DNA of 64,000 nucleotides from Tetramitus jugosus. Its lineage: Eukaryota > Heterolobosea > Eutetramitea > Acrasida > Vahlkampfiidae. The position numbers and the translations under genes are program-made. Below, one piece after another: positions 22,601 to 31,653 of the stretch. Position 1 is the stretch's first letter; each line of letters begins with the position of its first letter. The stretch is from the NCBI GenBank assembly GCA_937625935.1, contig OW569349.1, forward strand, positions 248,001 through 312,000, read 5' to 3'. Below the pieces are notes generated by a model, which was not told the origin of the DNA, ran no database searches, and saw only the letters and a program-made list of their open reading frames with translations.

Positions 22601-24013
22601 TCCTTCAGTTAAAATGAGAGTACACTTATCTGAGGATCTACTACCTGCATCATTTGCATCATCTAATTTAGAAATTCCGGTCAGTCTGACCTTTTTCGAT
22701 CCACTTTGCTTTTTCAACTCAGCACCACTCTTTGACTCTGCAAATCGCAGGACTGCATCTTCGATTCCTAATTTGGTGATTTGTTTCATAAAATCTTCGT
22801 TAATGGTACACTTGGAACCGAATTTTGCAACATTTGTTGTCAAGGCATCCTTTGTTTGCGAGTCAAATGTTGGATTAATGATCAACGAGTTCACAAACAC
22901 AAATAATTGATTCTTGATGTGTTGCGGCTTGATTGGGGCTCCTTTGTTCTTCTTGTTCAGCTTATCCTTCAAGTGCTTAATGATTTGTGTTGTGATATGC
23001 TCAACATGCTTTCCTCCATTCGTTGTACAGATAGAGTTGACAAAACTCACCTGCTGAGGAGTACCATCGGACAATGTTACACCAACAGACCATCGCTCAT
23101 TGACAACTTCATATGCTAACTTCTTCTCAACTGCATACATTTTGACATAGTCCTTGAAAGTTTTAACTTTGAGCTTGGTTCCATTGAGGTACACATTCAC
23201 ATTGGCAGTACCAGCAATATCGTAAACTCTCTTTGACATCAGAGACACAATATCAGAGTCCAACTCTGTCATTCCAAACTTTGCCAAGTCAGGCTTGAAG
23301 GTAACCGATGTGTAATCCTTCACCTTGCAAGATATGATCTTTGGATCTTCTGCAACAGACATGTTTTTCTTCCAAACTTGCTTAAACTTTTTACCCATTT
23401 TGGAATCAACAGTCTCGACAGAGAACTCTGTTGAGAAGATGTTACACAACTTCGCACCATAACCGTTTCTACCACCTGTCACTCTCTTTTGATCATCGTT
23501 AAAGTTATCACCAGTCAACAGCATTCCAAAAATCATTGTTGGAATATGGACTTTGTGTTCACTGTGCTTTTCAATAGGAATACCCTTACCATTGTTCTTC
23601 ACAGTGATTTCATTGGTTTGAGCATCGATGGTGACATCAATGCGGTTCATTTCCTTGTCTCTAATCTTGTTATCAGCAGCATTCACAAGAATTTCATCGA
23701 ATATCTTGTACAAACCAGGCACAAAGCTAATTTCCTTCAAGACCAGCATTTGGCTGTCGTTGTCATAGACCCAGAGCTCCTTCTTCTCAGATTCTACACT
23801 ACCAATGTATGTCTCAGGACGCAAGAGAATATGTTCAATTTGATCAAGCTTCTTGTACCTATTGGAAGCGCTCTCATTTCCTCTACCATCTTCATGCTCT
23901 TCCCAAGCACCTTCATCGTCACTCATATCACCAGAGGCGGCAGCACCTCCTTCATTGTCAGAGTATTCCTCATCAGAGGATTCTGGTTCTTCGACTCTCT
24001 TTCTCTTTGCCAT
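19610..24013 (-). CDS. TOP2: DNA topoisomerase II (eukaryotic type IIA)
   Basis: A single exon of 1467 codons. It makes transient double-strand breaks to decatenate and relax chromosomes in the nucleus. The ATPase part shows KIFDEILVNAADN, the Bergerat motif KNNGKGIPIE and GGRNGYGAKLCN. The Toprim part has LILTEGDSAK with PLKGKPLNVRD, and the Mg-binding IMADQDHDGSHIKG. The winged-helix catalytic Tyr lies in GGKDAASTRYIF. The final 300 or so residues are alternating acidic and basic low complexity with several putative nuclear signals (KPKRGRKK, KPSRSKR), as usual for the C-terminal regulatory domain. All catalytic residues are present and the length is normal. Two E2F-like sites lie about 90-120 bp upstream. 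Confidence 0.97.
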   Translation of the reverse strand: MAKRKRVEEPESSDEEYSDNEGGAAASGDMSDDEGAWEEHEDGRGNESASNRYKKLDQIEHILLRPETYIGSVESEKKELWVYDNDSQMLVLKEISFVPGLYKIFDEILVNAADNKIRDKEMNRIDVTIDAQTNEITVKNNGKGIPIEKHSEHKVHIPTMIFGMLLTGDNFNDDQKRVTGGRNGYGAKLCNIFSTEFSVETVDSKMGKKFKQVWKKNMSVAEDPKIISCKVKDYTSVTFKPDLAKFGMTELDSDIVSLMSKRVYDIAGTANVNVYLNGTKLKVKTFKDYVKMYAVEKKLAYEVVNERWSVGVTLSDGTPQQVSFVNSICTTNGGKHVEHITTQIIKHLKDKLNKKNKGAPIKPQHIKNQLFVFVNSLIINPTFDSQTKDALTTNVAKFGSKCTINEDFMKQITKLGIEDAVLRFAESKSGAELKKQSGSKKVRLTGISKLDDANDAGSRSSDKCTLILTEGDSAKALAIAGLSVIGRDKYGVFPLKGKPLNVRDCATTKVTSNEEIKALTKILGLQHQKSYTKEELKKLRYGSVMIMADQDHDGSHIKGLIINWIHKFWPSLLQINGFMKEFITPIIKATHKRQKKELSFFSIPQYINWKDNIENINQWEVKYYKGLGTSTAKEAKEYFNNMTQHQKSFKWEGDASQSKIITAFAKDKVEERKKWLAEHKDGTDELDQTQKNVKYSEFFDREFVLFSLADCARSIPSLVDGLKPGQRKILFSCFKRNLTKEIKVAQLSGYVAEHSAYHHGEASLAGTIVNMAQTFVGANNINLLVPSGQFGTRLQGGKDAASTRYIFTKLAKITRTIFQKDDDEILDYLDDDGQKIEPKHYVPVIPLVLVNGSEGIGTAWSTFIPNYNPRDIVDNVKRLIKGEETVDMTPWFKGFEGDTAMLDLNKWETRGKLTKVDSNTIKITELPVRVWTQSYKEQLEKFIEEKKIEEFRENHTDITVSFTISMTDAQMKEAQAKGLDEFFKLSKKLSTTNMTLFAADGSIKTYRSTHEILREFYEVRKQFYINRKEHILSKLQRELDILSNKVRFILAVISGDLVIKQRKKVDILNELKKKKYSLFPKNEKSKVKVAGDVEDTNDDESDEEETNTEIKKLDSGYSYLLSMSLLSLSLEKVKKLEDEKNSKGREIDVLNKTTIEQMWTRDLDQFIDVLTDIEDKETKDEVEYLKKLAKKKGSKVEVRERNATSMNRPAPIIMVKKEKKVRATAVKKETTETKGKQTKLTLKKENEEEEVESDEEEEEDDEVIIKRAKPSRSKRAPAAAKTKVEDDDEEFSGSLLDRLKQKGPSQEVESSMKVDIDLNLTDDDQDDEEDEEEEERPKPKRGRKKDSDDENDDDYDPDDTQLAKKTRSKTTAAKTTKQAPKSKIESQEEDAYYDEESPIKPKQSTKAVAPSPAPITKVISRANKAKRRKVQKNTLDSYLSPVKTSQENTMNVEDGDCEVSLMDDDFE

Positions 24014-24099
24014 GTGTAAAAACAGGATGGTGTTGTGTTTGTTGTGTTGATTTTTCTTCAGCTAAAACTCCAATTTTTATTCGAGCAGATTTTAGAAGA

Positions 24100-24132
24100 T
24101 TTTTTGGCGCGAGGATCAATTTGGCGCGAAAA
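24100..24132. promoter_or_regulatory. Two E2F-like sites upstream of TOP2
   Basis: TTTTTTGGCGCGA (24100-24112) and TTTGGCGCGAAAA (24120-24132) lie 87-119 bp before the TOP2 ATG. The second matches the E2F/DP consensus TTTSSCGC with its inverted half. Binding is inferred. Confidence 0.55.
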
Positions 24133-24241
24133 TGACGGTTACAAATAATTCATAGAAATAAGATGAAATTTTGTCTGTTTACAATTGTGGAGGTGTGTAT
24201 CGCACCTATCTATCTACATTTTGGTGGGTTGCTCCGTGAGC

Positions 24242-25459
24242 TTAGAACAATACACGAGAGCGAATGCTAAAGTTACACTCCTTGATGGTTGTGTAGAGAT
24301 CTTGACTCAACGGTCCTTCGATATCCAACACCATGTAGCCAATTCTTTTCGTTGTTCCTAATTGTTGTCCTGTAATGTTCGTATCTGCGAGCATACCGTT
24401 GATCGTTTTAAGAACACCAGGCACATTCTTGTGAACATTTAGAATTCTGTGACAGCCTGGATAGTCCACTGGTAGGATGTTGGGGAAGTTGACAGCACCG
24501 ATCGTGTTGCCCTTGTTGATGAATTGAATCATCTTTGCACTCACATCGATTGCAATGTTCTGTTGTGCCTCCAAGGTGGATCCTCCGATATGAGGTGTGA
24601 GAATCGTGTTTGGACAACCTTGCAATGGACTGGTGAAGCCTAGACCATTGACCTTTGGCTCCTTTGGATACACATCGACTGCAGCACCAGCCAAATGTCC
24701 CTCTCTCAACTTTTCTGCCAACGCCTCCACATCGTACACGGATCCACGGGCCAGATTCAAAAAGTAGGATCCCTTCTTCATCAGTCCCAACTCTCGACTG
24801 GTAATCATGTTGTTTGTAGACTCTTCCTTTGGCACGTGAATCGAAACATAGTCAGAAACTCTCAACAACTCGTCCAAGCTACCACATGGCTTTGCATTAC
24901 CCAATGGCAACTTGGCAATGACGTCATAGAACAAGACGTTCATTCCGAGTGATTCAGCCAAGAGACTCACCTGAGAACCCACGTGACCATAACCAATCAC
25001 ACCCACAGTCTTTCCTCTGACTTCATTGCATCCTCGATCAGACTTTTCCCAAACGCCCTTGTGCAAATTGTTGCTATTGTCAGTCAATCGCCTACTCAGA
25101 GCAATAATCTCTGAAATGACCAGTTCAGCCACTGATCTCGTATTGGCAAACGGAGAGTTGAACACTGGGATACCACTCAACTCTGCAAACTCCAAATCGA
25201 CTTGATCCGTACCAATACAGAAACATCCAATGGCCTTTAGCTTCTTGGCAGCCATGATGACCTCTTTTGTGAGCTGTGTCTTACTACGCACACCAATCAA
25301 GTGATAATCACCAACAATCGCGAGTAGTTCCTCCTTGGACAGAGAACCTTTCATGGCTGTAATCTGATAGGTTTCACGTTGGAAGAGCTCGATACCAGTT
25401 GTGTTGACATTTTCGAGCAGAAGGACCTTGATGTTGTTCTTTGGGAATGATGTGATCAT
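24242..25459 (-). CDS. PHGDH: D-3-phosphoglycerate dehydrogenase, SerA type with ACT domain
   Basis: This 405-residue enzyme oxidises 3-phosphoglycerate to 3-phosphohydroxypyruvate with NAD, the first step of serine synthesis, in the cytosol. The substrate domain includes LIGVRSKTQLT and GCFCIGTDQVDL. The Rossmann motif is VGVIGYGHVGSQ and the catalytic region runs from NLARGSVYD to the His in TPHIGGSTLEAQ. A C-terminal ACT domain (about 335-405) ends IRSRVLF, as in the short bacterial SerA form that senses L-serine, so feedback inhibition by serine is plausible. The gene is intronless. Confidence 0.95.
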   Translation of the reverse strand: MITSFPKNNIKVLLLENVNTTGIELFQRETYQITAMKGSLSKEELLAIVGDYHLIGVRSKTQLTKEVIMAAKKLKAIGCFCIGTDQVDLEFAELSGIPVFNSPFANTRSVAELVISEIIALSRRLTDNSNNLHKGVWEKSDRGCNEVRGKTVGVIGYGHVGSQVSLLAESLGMNVLFYDVIAKLPLGNAKPCGSLDELLRVSDYVSIHVPKEESTNNMITSRELGLMKKGSYFLNLARGSVYDVEALAEKLREGHLAGAAVDVYPKEPKVNGLGFTSPLQGCPNTILTPHIGGSTLEAQQNIAIDVSAKMIQFINKGNTIGAVNFPNILPVDYPGCHRILNVHKNVPGVLKTINGMLADTNITGQQLGTTKRIGYMVLDIEGPLSQDLYTTIKECNFSIRSRVLF

Positions 25460-25818
25460 ATTTAAGTATAAGCTATCGTGTTGTTATTGTTGTTGTTGTT
25501 GTTGTTTTGGTTTTGTTGTCGTTGTGAATGTATTGAGAGTTGTTGGTTTGGTTGTTGTTGAAATGCTTTCCAGGCCTGATGATGGAACCAAAATCTGCCA
25601 GCCATGTCATTGCGCTAATTTGCGGCGCGCCTTGAATGTTGTATTTATGTGAATCTTCCTAATTTCCCTTTGATGATTTTACCAGAGAATTTTTCATGAA
25701 CGGACACGTTTTTTGGGCTTTTACCTATTTTTCCGTATTGGCAACCCAAACGATCAACAAACAATATCTTTTTGTCTGTGTGTTGGAATTGACACTTGTC
25801 TTAATTGTCGTCACCACC
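25460..25818. other. Intergenic promoter region
   Basis: The gap between the divergent PHGDH and small membrane-protein starts holds a (GTT)n tract at about 25480-25505 and a GGCGCGCC palindrome at 25624-25631. An upstream in-frame ATG at 25696 could extend the right-hand gene. No RNA gene was seen. Confidence 0.45.
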
Positions 25819-26199
25819 ATGAGGAGGAATTTTTGGGAGGGATTGTCCGTTTCTGTTCTTGGCTTGGTCATTTGGCTCGTTTCCTTCTTGTACAAGAGAG
25901 CCACCACTACGACCAGTGCATCCGCCGACAACAGCCGATCAAAAAACCACAATAACAACAGTGGAGAAGGTGTCGACTCGTTTTTTCATTTTTTGAGATC
26001 GTTTGCGAATCGAGGTGGATTGAAACATGTGTTCCCTGGTGATGACGCGAGAGATACATCTGTTCAATTTGAACTCATCTCGCAAGTCAATTGTACGACG
26101 AGTGTGGGTAAGCCCATCAGTGTGACAGTGAGAAATACGCCACAAGATCGACGAAGAATGCGAATGTTTGGATCGTTCAACGATTATCAATCCTATTGA
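25819..26199 (+). CDS. Small single-pass membrane protein, unknown
   Basis: A 126-residue product from the ATG at 25819, chosen because it follows CACCACC and puts a membrane helix (LSVSVLGLVIWLVSFLY) right after a basic MRRNFWEG start. An ATG at 25696 would add 41 mostly hydrophobic residues and a second possible helix. After the helix comes a Thr/Ser/Asn-rich linker, then a compact region with HVFPGDDARDTSVQFELIS and a C-terminal basic patch with RRRMRMFG. No family was recognised. It could be a tail-exposed organelle membrane protein. Confidence 0.6.
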   Translation: MRRNFWEGLSVSVLGLVIWLVSFLYKRATTTTSASADNSRSKNHNNNSGEGVDSFFHFLRSFANRGGLKHVFPGDDARDTSVQFELISQVNCTTSVGKPISVTVRNTPQDRRRMRMFGSFNDYQSY

Positions 26200-26298
26200 T
26201 AGCGCTAATTGAATCAATGTGAGGCTACGTCGCAAAAATACGATTTTTCGAGGAGGAAAGGATTGTTGTTTGGCACAGCAGTGTTTATGGTTATATCA

Positions 26299-28974
26299 TT
26301 AGTAGATGATGGAGTGTTGTTGCACTGATCTCATTTTGTTATACGTGTTCATCAACTGATCATACAGTTGATTCATTTGACGCAATGTAGTGTTGATCAG
26401 TTTGTCATGGTTCATACTGTACCGTATTTCGGTATCAATCGTGTCCTGCAGTGTCAATAGAGAGTTCTGATGAGCAATTAGTGTGTCGAGAGCTGATTGT
26501 GGAATGACAAGTGTTCCTTGCGCGATGGGAGACAGTTTAAATGTTGTTGAACGAGGAGAGACGAGTAGAAGCTTGCTTAATAGGGCCTGCTTGATGAACA
26601 AGAGGGCTTGTTGCGAGCATGAGTGAAGAATCACTTCATAATGATCACTCTGAATGATTCGACGCAATTGAATGGAGACTAGATCGCCCATATGTGTCAT
26701 ATATTTCACACTGGTGCCCATTGATAATCTTAACCGATGCTGTAAATTGCTTTCATGCTTGTTCGACAGTAAAAATTTGAGTGTTTGAATTGTTTTTTGC
26801 GAGTTGCTAGATAATGATTCTTGCTGTGATCCATTGGAATCAAATTGCTGAATGATTTGATACATTTGATTGTCGATTGTTTGTACTGGATCACTGTCAT
26901 CCAGCAGTGAGCTACTGTCAGGCATGCGAACCATGAAATCCCAGCAATCAAGAACGGACTCATGGATCAGCAATGAAAAGCCTTTTTCGTGTTCTGGCAT
27001 TTTAAAGCAAATATAAACGGAGATGTGCGTTGGCGAATAGGAGGGCAAAGTCCTCTGGATCGATTGAGTCCACTCTGAACCGAGCATCAGATTACTCATT
27101 GGAAAACAAAAGTTCTCAGTCTTACGGGAAGTACTGTCATTCGTTGTCGAATCACTGAGAACAATAAAGATATTCCAATGCTTCATTAGCTTGAATCCTG
27201 ATAGATTCTTGATTGAAATATCGATGTACCGCGTGTTTCTTGCACAATGAAAGTCAGCTTCTCGAGCAGTGATCTGAACAGGCATGTTCACACTTTGTTT
27301 TGCTAATGCAAGGATATGCATTGCATTATTCAGAGACTCGATATCGTTGTTAATACTTCGAATGTGTGTCCTATCTAATTCCAACACGTTCTGTGAGTTT
27401 TCAATCAGAGGATAGAGGCGACGAATACCTTGCTGAACATTTATGACACTTAAGGTCGATCCAAGAGTTTTGTCAACACTATCTTTCGTATAATTGTTGC
27501 TACGATAAATTCGACCAATTTGATTCATTGAAATCAAATGATCGTCACTTGATCTACATAATGCAATAGTGTTTTTCGATTGAACAAGTTCTCGGTGATG
27601 TATGAAGCCTGGAGGTAGCCAATTATTAATTCTGTCACTTTCAGAGAGTTGATAAGTGGTTAATGTCATGTGTTCATCCAGAACAACCAAATGATTCCGG
27701 ATGAAAATCGAGTCAACAACATTCTGTGTCGTACTAAATTGCTTATGTATGAATTTTGGATCTTTCTCCCCACCAATTGCATATATGCAACTCATAGACC
27801 CTTTACGACCAACAAAACTCAAAATATTAAGAGAATGAGTTTGAGTTGGATCAGTAGATGATATGCCAATACATTTTACACAGTCCTTCCAATGAAGAAG
27901 CAAGCTAGCATCAGATTGGCCTTGATTTAACTGTAAAAAATAAATCGAACCTGAAGAGGTACCTATAATACAAATGGGTGTTTGAAGCAAGTGAAGATCC
28001 TGTCCAAACAAATACTTGTACAATGAATCGTCAATAAACTGCGCACATCTAATTTTCGCTTTCATCTTGGATTGATCCTCCATTAAGCACTTTGGATACA
28101 CAATAGAAACGCAAGCAATCTCCTTATCAGAAGTCAAACTAGGGTATTGGATTTGAGTTGTTTGAAATTTGATTTTCTTCTTAAATCTGTTCTTTAACGA
28201 TTTCTTAATGTCTGCAATTTCAAAGATAAACGATTGTTCAAAATGGAATGCATAAACAGATATGATCCTTCTGCCCTTTCCCTTTGATTTCGATATGAAT
28301 AATTTCATATCATCAATACTCTTCCCAAAATTGCAAATCATGTGCGAATCGTTAATGATCTCCACAGAAGTCGCGAGTTGCACATTGCATTTCAAATCAT
28401 TCTGATCACTCTCTTCTGTTGAAGTTTTTCTTCGCTTATTAGACGATAGTGAGCTCCTATTTTGATCAAATTCATTGCCCTCCTCTTCCTCATCGTCCAC
28501 TACGATATCATCCTCCAAATCATCAATATCAACAGACAAATCCAATGATCGATTTTGAGTCATATTCTTCTTCGATGTCGATGACTTTACAAGCAGTGAA
28601 CTATTCATTCGTGCTTTACTGCAATCAAATGCATAGTAATACAGTATGCCACTGGTCATTCCAATCAACAACTCACATTCACTTGAATCACCACCATGAC
28701 TTGTTACTGTTTTTAGTATTTCTAGAGAACAAATTGTTTCCTCTTTTTGATGACGACTCATTTTCAACACGAGAATCCGACGATTCTTCTTCAGCACATG
28801 AATCATACTTTGACCAATGTGATTCTGAGTCATCACAAACGTCAATTCAAGATCATTGTCATGAATGAGATTGGTTTTACCATTGGGTCGAATGATGCAC
28901 GGATTATTGAACAAGGATGACGATGACACTTTTCGATCACTTCCATCCTGATCACTCGCAGCAACAAAGGACAT
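26299..28974 (-). CDS. Large beta-propeller protein, possibly FANCB/FAAP100-like
   Basis: This 891-residue protein is read from the ATG at 28974 (MSFVAASDQDG). The open frame continues 96 codons upstream across the shared promoter and is rejected there. The N-terminal half alternates short beta strands such as ELLIGMTSGILYYYAF and CIIGTSSGSIYFLQL, consistent with one beta-propeller, interrupted near 165-220 by an acidic/Ser linker with KRRK. A beta-sandwich-like segment follows (RYIDISIKNLSGFKL). Then comes a mixed region (LVSIQLRRIIQSDHYEVIL) and a long C-terminal helix. The order propeller, sandwich, alpha/beta, helix is that of the FA core subunits FANCB and FAAP100. BBS-type proteins are an alternative. 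The family call is weak. Confidence 0.85.
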   Translation of the reverse strand: MSFVAASDQDGSDRKVSSSSLFNNPCIIRPNGKTNLIHDNDLELTFVMTQNHIGQSMIHVLKKNRRILVLKMSRHQKEETICSLEILKTVTSHGGDSSECELLIGMTSGILYYYAFDCSKARMNSSLLVKSSTSKKNMTQNRSLDLSVDIDDLEDDIVVDDEEEEGNEFDQNRSSLSSNKRRKTSTEESDQNDLKCNVQLATSVEIINDSHMICNFGKSIDDMKLFISKSKGKGRRIISVYAFHFEQSFIFEIADIKKSLKNRFKKKIKFQTTQIQYPSLTSDKEIACVSIVYPKCLMEDQSKMKAKIRCAQFIDDSLYKYLFGQDLHLLQTPICIIGTSSGSIYFLQLNQGQSDASLLLHWKDCVKCIGISSTDPTQTHSLNILSFVGRKGSMSCIYAIGGEKDPKFIHKQFSTTQNVVDSIFIRNHLVVLDEHMTLTTYQLSESDRINNWLPPGFIHHRELVQSKNTIALCRSSDDHLISMNQIGRIYRSNNYTKDSVDKTLGSTLSVINVQQGIRRLYPLIENSQNVLELDRTHIRSINNDIESLNNAMHILALAKQSVNMPVQITAREADFHCARNTRYIDISIKNLSGFKLMKHWNIFIVLSDSTTNDSTSRKTENFCFPMSNLMLGSEWTQSIQRTLPSYSPTHISVYICFKMPEHEKGFSLLIHESVLDCWDFMVRMPDSSSLLDDSDPVQTIDNQMYQIIQQFDSNGSQQESLSSNSQKTIQTLKFLLSNKHESNLQHRLRLSMGTSVKYMTHMGDLVSIQLRRIIQSDHYEVILHSCSQQALLFIKQALLSKLLLVSPRSTTFKLSPIAQGTLVIPQSALDTLIAHQNSLLTLQDTIDTEIRYSMNHDKLINTTLRQMNQLYDQLMNTYNKMRSVQQHSIIY

Positions 28975-29066
28975 TTTTTGTTTTTTCCCCAATGTGAGTG
29001 AAAACTGAGGATATTGATTCCAGCCGCTTCTGGAACGATATTCCTCTATTTTTAACTTGTCTCTTG

Positions 29067-29080
29067 TTTTGGCGCGAAAA
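29067..29080. promoter_or_regulatory. E2F-like site in the divergent ELOA/FANCB-like promoter
   Basis: TTTTGGCGCGAAAA is a near-perfect E2F-type palindrome, 93 bp from the left gene's ATG and 55 bp from the right gene's ATG. Function is inferred from the consensus only. Confidence 0.55.
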
Positions 29081-29134
29081 TCGAAGCAACAAAAACTCAC
29101 AGAGAGAAAAAAAAGTTGCGACACCGAGAGAGAA

Positions 29135-30498
29135 ATGATGATGAGAAAGCAACAACCACCACCACAACAAGAAGTGGACAACACAAAGAGAAGAGCCGTC
29201 AATGGCACCTTTTTCGATGCCATCAGTGAAGCCAACACAAAAATTCCCCGACTCATGAACATGTGTCTCGATCAATTGCACAGAATGTTGGCTCCCACGA
29301 CGTCGTCACCCAACACTTGGAGAAGAAATTTTGGAAATGATGGAGCATTCTTGAGAAATGTAAGGAATGGACCATGCTTGGACATGATTTTGTCAAAGTG
29401 TGACACGGAACAGTTGAAAATGATTCAAGATATGCATAGAGTATGTTTGATTGATTAATTAATTGATTGTTATGATAACATATGTTAAATGAAACCAACA
29501 CGAAAAAATGAAAGGACGAAGATGTGATATTGGACACGGATGGCATCTGGGAACAATTGTGCTATAAAAAGTGGGGAAAATCAGCGTGCAAGAGCAAACC
29601 GTTGAATGAACTGTGGCAAACGTATTATGAAGATCGATTGCAGCAGGAAGAAGACAGAAGAATCAATGCAAAACGACTTTTGGAACAAGCGAAACAACAG
29701 GAAGAAGGCAAACAGAAGAAGGAACTCAAATCCATGTCCATTCACAGCTCTGCACAGAATGAGAAGAGAATTACGGTGAATAGAGTGGTGAGAGATGTGG
29801 ATGGTAGGAGAGTGCAGAGACAGATGACTACGGTTGTGCATCAGGAACCAGTGAGACGAAAGAGACCTGCGTCTTCTTCTTCATCGTCTTCGTCGTCATC
29901 ATTCTCTTCATCTGGATCATCGAGTGGTAGTCTTGGTGGTGCGGGAAGATCGAGTTTGTGGGCAAAGGCCGAAAGAGACATGGCCACATCGGTCAATACG
30001 TCAACTGGTTTCAAGATGGGATCTACGCCTGGTGTCATGACCATACCAAAGAATCCACACATGCACATGGTGTCACAAGATCTCATGAATGATGATACAA
30101 GACAGGCCAGAGTCATTCGCAGACCACCTGTCATCAATGCTCCAACCACAATTGATCTCTCGAAATCTAGGCCATCAAGTCCAGATCATTTCGATGGCAT
30201 AGAGCCATCACCTGTAACACCAAAGGACATGGATAAGATTTTTGGACGAAAGAGCAGTGGATCCAAGAAATATGACAGTATAAAGAAGAAGACAGACACG
30301 ATGCGAGCTCCGGCACCAAAACGACAACATCCATCAGCCCTGAAACAATCTGAACCAAAGAGGACGCGAAGTGATGATTACATGGCAGCATCCAGACAGA
30401 TACCACCCTCTACTTCAACCACCTCTTCGAGACCTGCGATTAGAAATTCAGAGTTTGGATCGATTAAGATACCCAAGAAGAGAACTCAATCTTCATAA
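29135..30498 (+). CDS. ELOA: Elongin A-like protein (two exons)
   Basis: Exons 29135..29440 and 29515..30498 flank a 74-bp GTATGT...AG intron. The phase-0 join gives IQDMHR-DEDVILDTDGIWEQ and a 429-residue protein. Residues about 34-50 (IPRLMNMCLDQLHRML) form a BC-box for elongin C. Then CLDMILSKCDTEQLKMIQ and DGIWEQLCYKKW with WQTYYEDRLQQEED match the elongin-A domain of human ELOA. The rest is disordered, Ser-rich and basic. Elongin A stimulates Pol II elongation and acts as a substrate receptor for ubiquitination of stalled RPB1. The animal N-terminal TFIIS-like domain is missing. Confidence 0.85.
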
Positions 30499-30548
30499 GA
30501 AATATAAGTATTCAATAAATATTATATTGTAAAAAATTCTACGTATTG

Positions 30549-31520
30549 TTACACTTGCCAATCGATTTCATCTTCACCATTCTTCTTTAGGTATGCATTA
30601 CACTTTGAGAAGTGTTTGCAGCCAAAGAAACCTCTTGTGGCAGAAAGTGGACTGGGGTGAGCACTCTCCAGAACCAAGTGCTTCTTTTTGTCAATTTGCT
30701 TTCCCTTGGCTTGGGCAGGTTTTCCCCACAGGATGAAAACAATTCCCTTCTTTTCCTTGTTCAGCAAGTTGAATGCAGCTTCAGTAAATTGTTCCCAGCC
30801 TTGCTTCTGATGCGAATTGGCAATACTCTTTCTCACTGTGAGCACAGTGTTCAGCAACAATACTCCCTGATCGGCCCATTTGGTCAACGTACCGTGATTA
30901 GGTCTTTTGAATCCCTTGATATCACTCTCCAATTCCTTGTAAATGTTGATCAATGATTTTGGCACAACAACACCTGGTTTGACACTGAATGCCAATCCAT
31001 GTGCAAATCCAGGTGTCTGATATGGATCTTGACCCAAAATCACAACCTTGACCTTGTCCAGTGTGCAGTGATTGAATGCATTGAAAATGTCTTGTTTTGG
31101 TGGGAAGATGCCGTTCTCTCCATGAGCCGTAATCTCTGTTGCCAAATACTTTTTCAACTTTTTAAAGTATGGTTTTTCAAATTCACCCTTGAGCAATTTT
31201 CTCCATGAAGGATCGAGTGCCATCTCAAGCTCATCCATGGAAGTGATTTGCTTGACTCCATTGCCGACAGTGCTTTTGTTACTGCTGCCACTGGAGCTAC
31301 TTGCTTCACTGGACTTTTTCTTGTCCTCTTGTTCAGCTTCCTCTTCTTCTTGTTCTTCCTTTTCTTCCTGCACTTGTTTTGGCTCCACTTTTTGATCTTG
31401 TTGTTGTTCCTGCTCTTCTTCTTCTTCGTCGTCGTCAATGACGCGTTTTCCCTTCTTCTTTTTTGGTTCCTCTGTTGGTTCTGGTCCTGCTTTTCTCTTG
31501 ACTCCAAGGTACTTGTCCAT
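30549..31520 (-). CDS. UNG: Uracil-DNA glycosylase, family 1
   Basis: The product is 323 residues from the ATG at 31520. A further in-frame ATG at 31634 would add 38 residues, but it lies only 20 bp from the neighbouring stop and the extension would contain an E2F-like site, so the shorter form is preferred. After a low-complexity acidic/Lys tail with KKKKGKR (nuclear), the catalytic domain follows human UNG: VILGQDPYQTPGFAHG with the water-activating Asp, GVLLLNTVLTVR, LWGKPAQ and the Leu-loop AHPSPLSATRGFFG. It removes uracil from DNA to start base excision repair. The upstream form could be a mitochondrial isoform. Confidence 0.94.
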   Translation of the reverse strand: MDKYLGVKRKAGPEPTEEPKKKKGKRVIDDDEEEEEQEQQQDQKVEPKQVQEEKEEQEEEEAEQEDKKKSSEASSSSGSSNKSTVGNGVKQITSMDELEMALDPSWRKLLKGEFEKPYFKKLKKYLATEITAHGENGIFPPKQDIFNAFNHCTLDKVKVVILGQDPYQTPGFAHGLAFSVKPGVVVPKSLINIYKELESDIKGFKRPNHGTLTKWADQGVLLLNTVLTVRKSIANSHQKQGWEQFTEAAFNLLNKEKKGIVFILWGKPAQAKGKQIDKKKHLVLESAHPSPLSATRGFFGCKHFSKCNAYLKKNGEDEIDWQV

Positions 31521-31599
31521 CTTCACTGTTGTTTGTTGTTCTGATTTCTTCCTTTCTGTTGTTTTGGTATCTGGATTTCTTGTGAAAAGTGGAAATGAA

Positions 31600-31611
31600 T
31601 TGGCGCCAAAA
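31600..31611. promoter_or_regulatory. E2F-like palindrome upstream of UNG
   Basis: TTGGCGCCAAAA lies 80 bp before the preferred UNG ATG. It is a perfect TTGGCGCCAA palindrome of E2F type. It falls inside the frame only if the upstream ATG is used. Confidence 0.5.
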
Positions 31612-31653
31612 CGATGAGGGACTTTTACAGACATTTACAGAAGGAACAGTGTT

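Noticed and set aside
28975-29262. 96-residue N-terminal extension of the propeller protein
   Set aside because: It crosses the shared ELOA promoter and overlaps ELOA exon 1 on the other strand; it is hydrophobic/Cys-rich and preceded by the E2F-like site.
31521-31634. Upstream start for UNG at 31634
   Set aside because: It would leave 20 bp to the next gene and translate through the E2F-like site; kept only as a possible alternative isoform.
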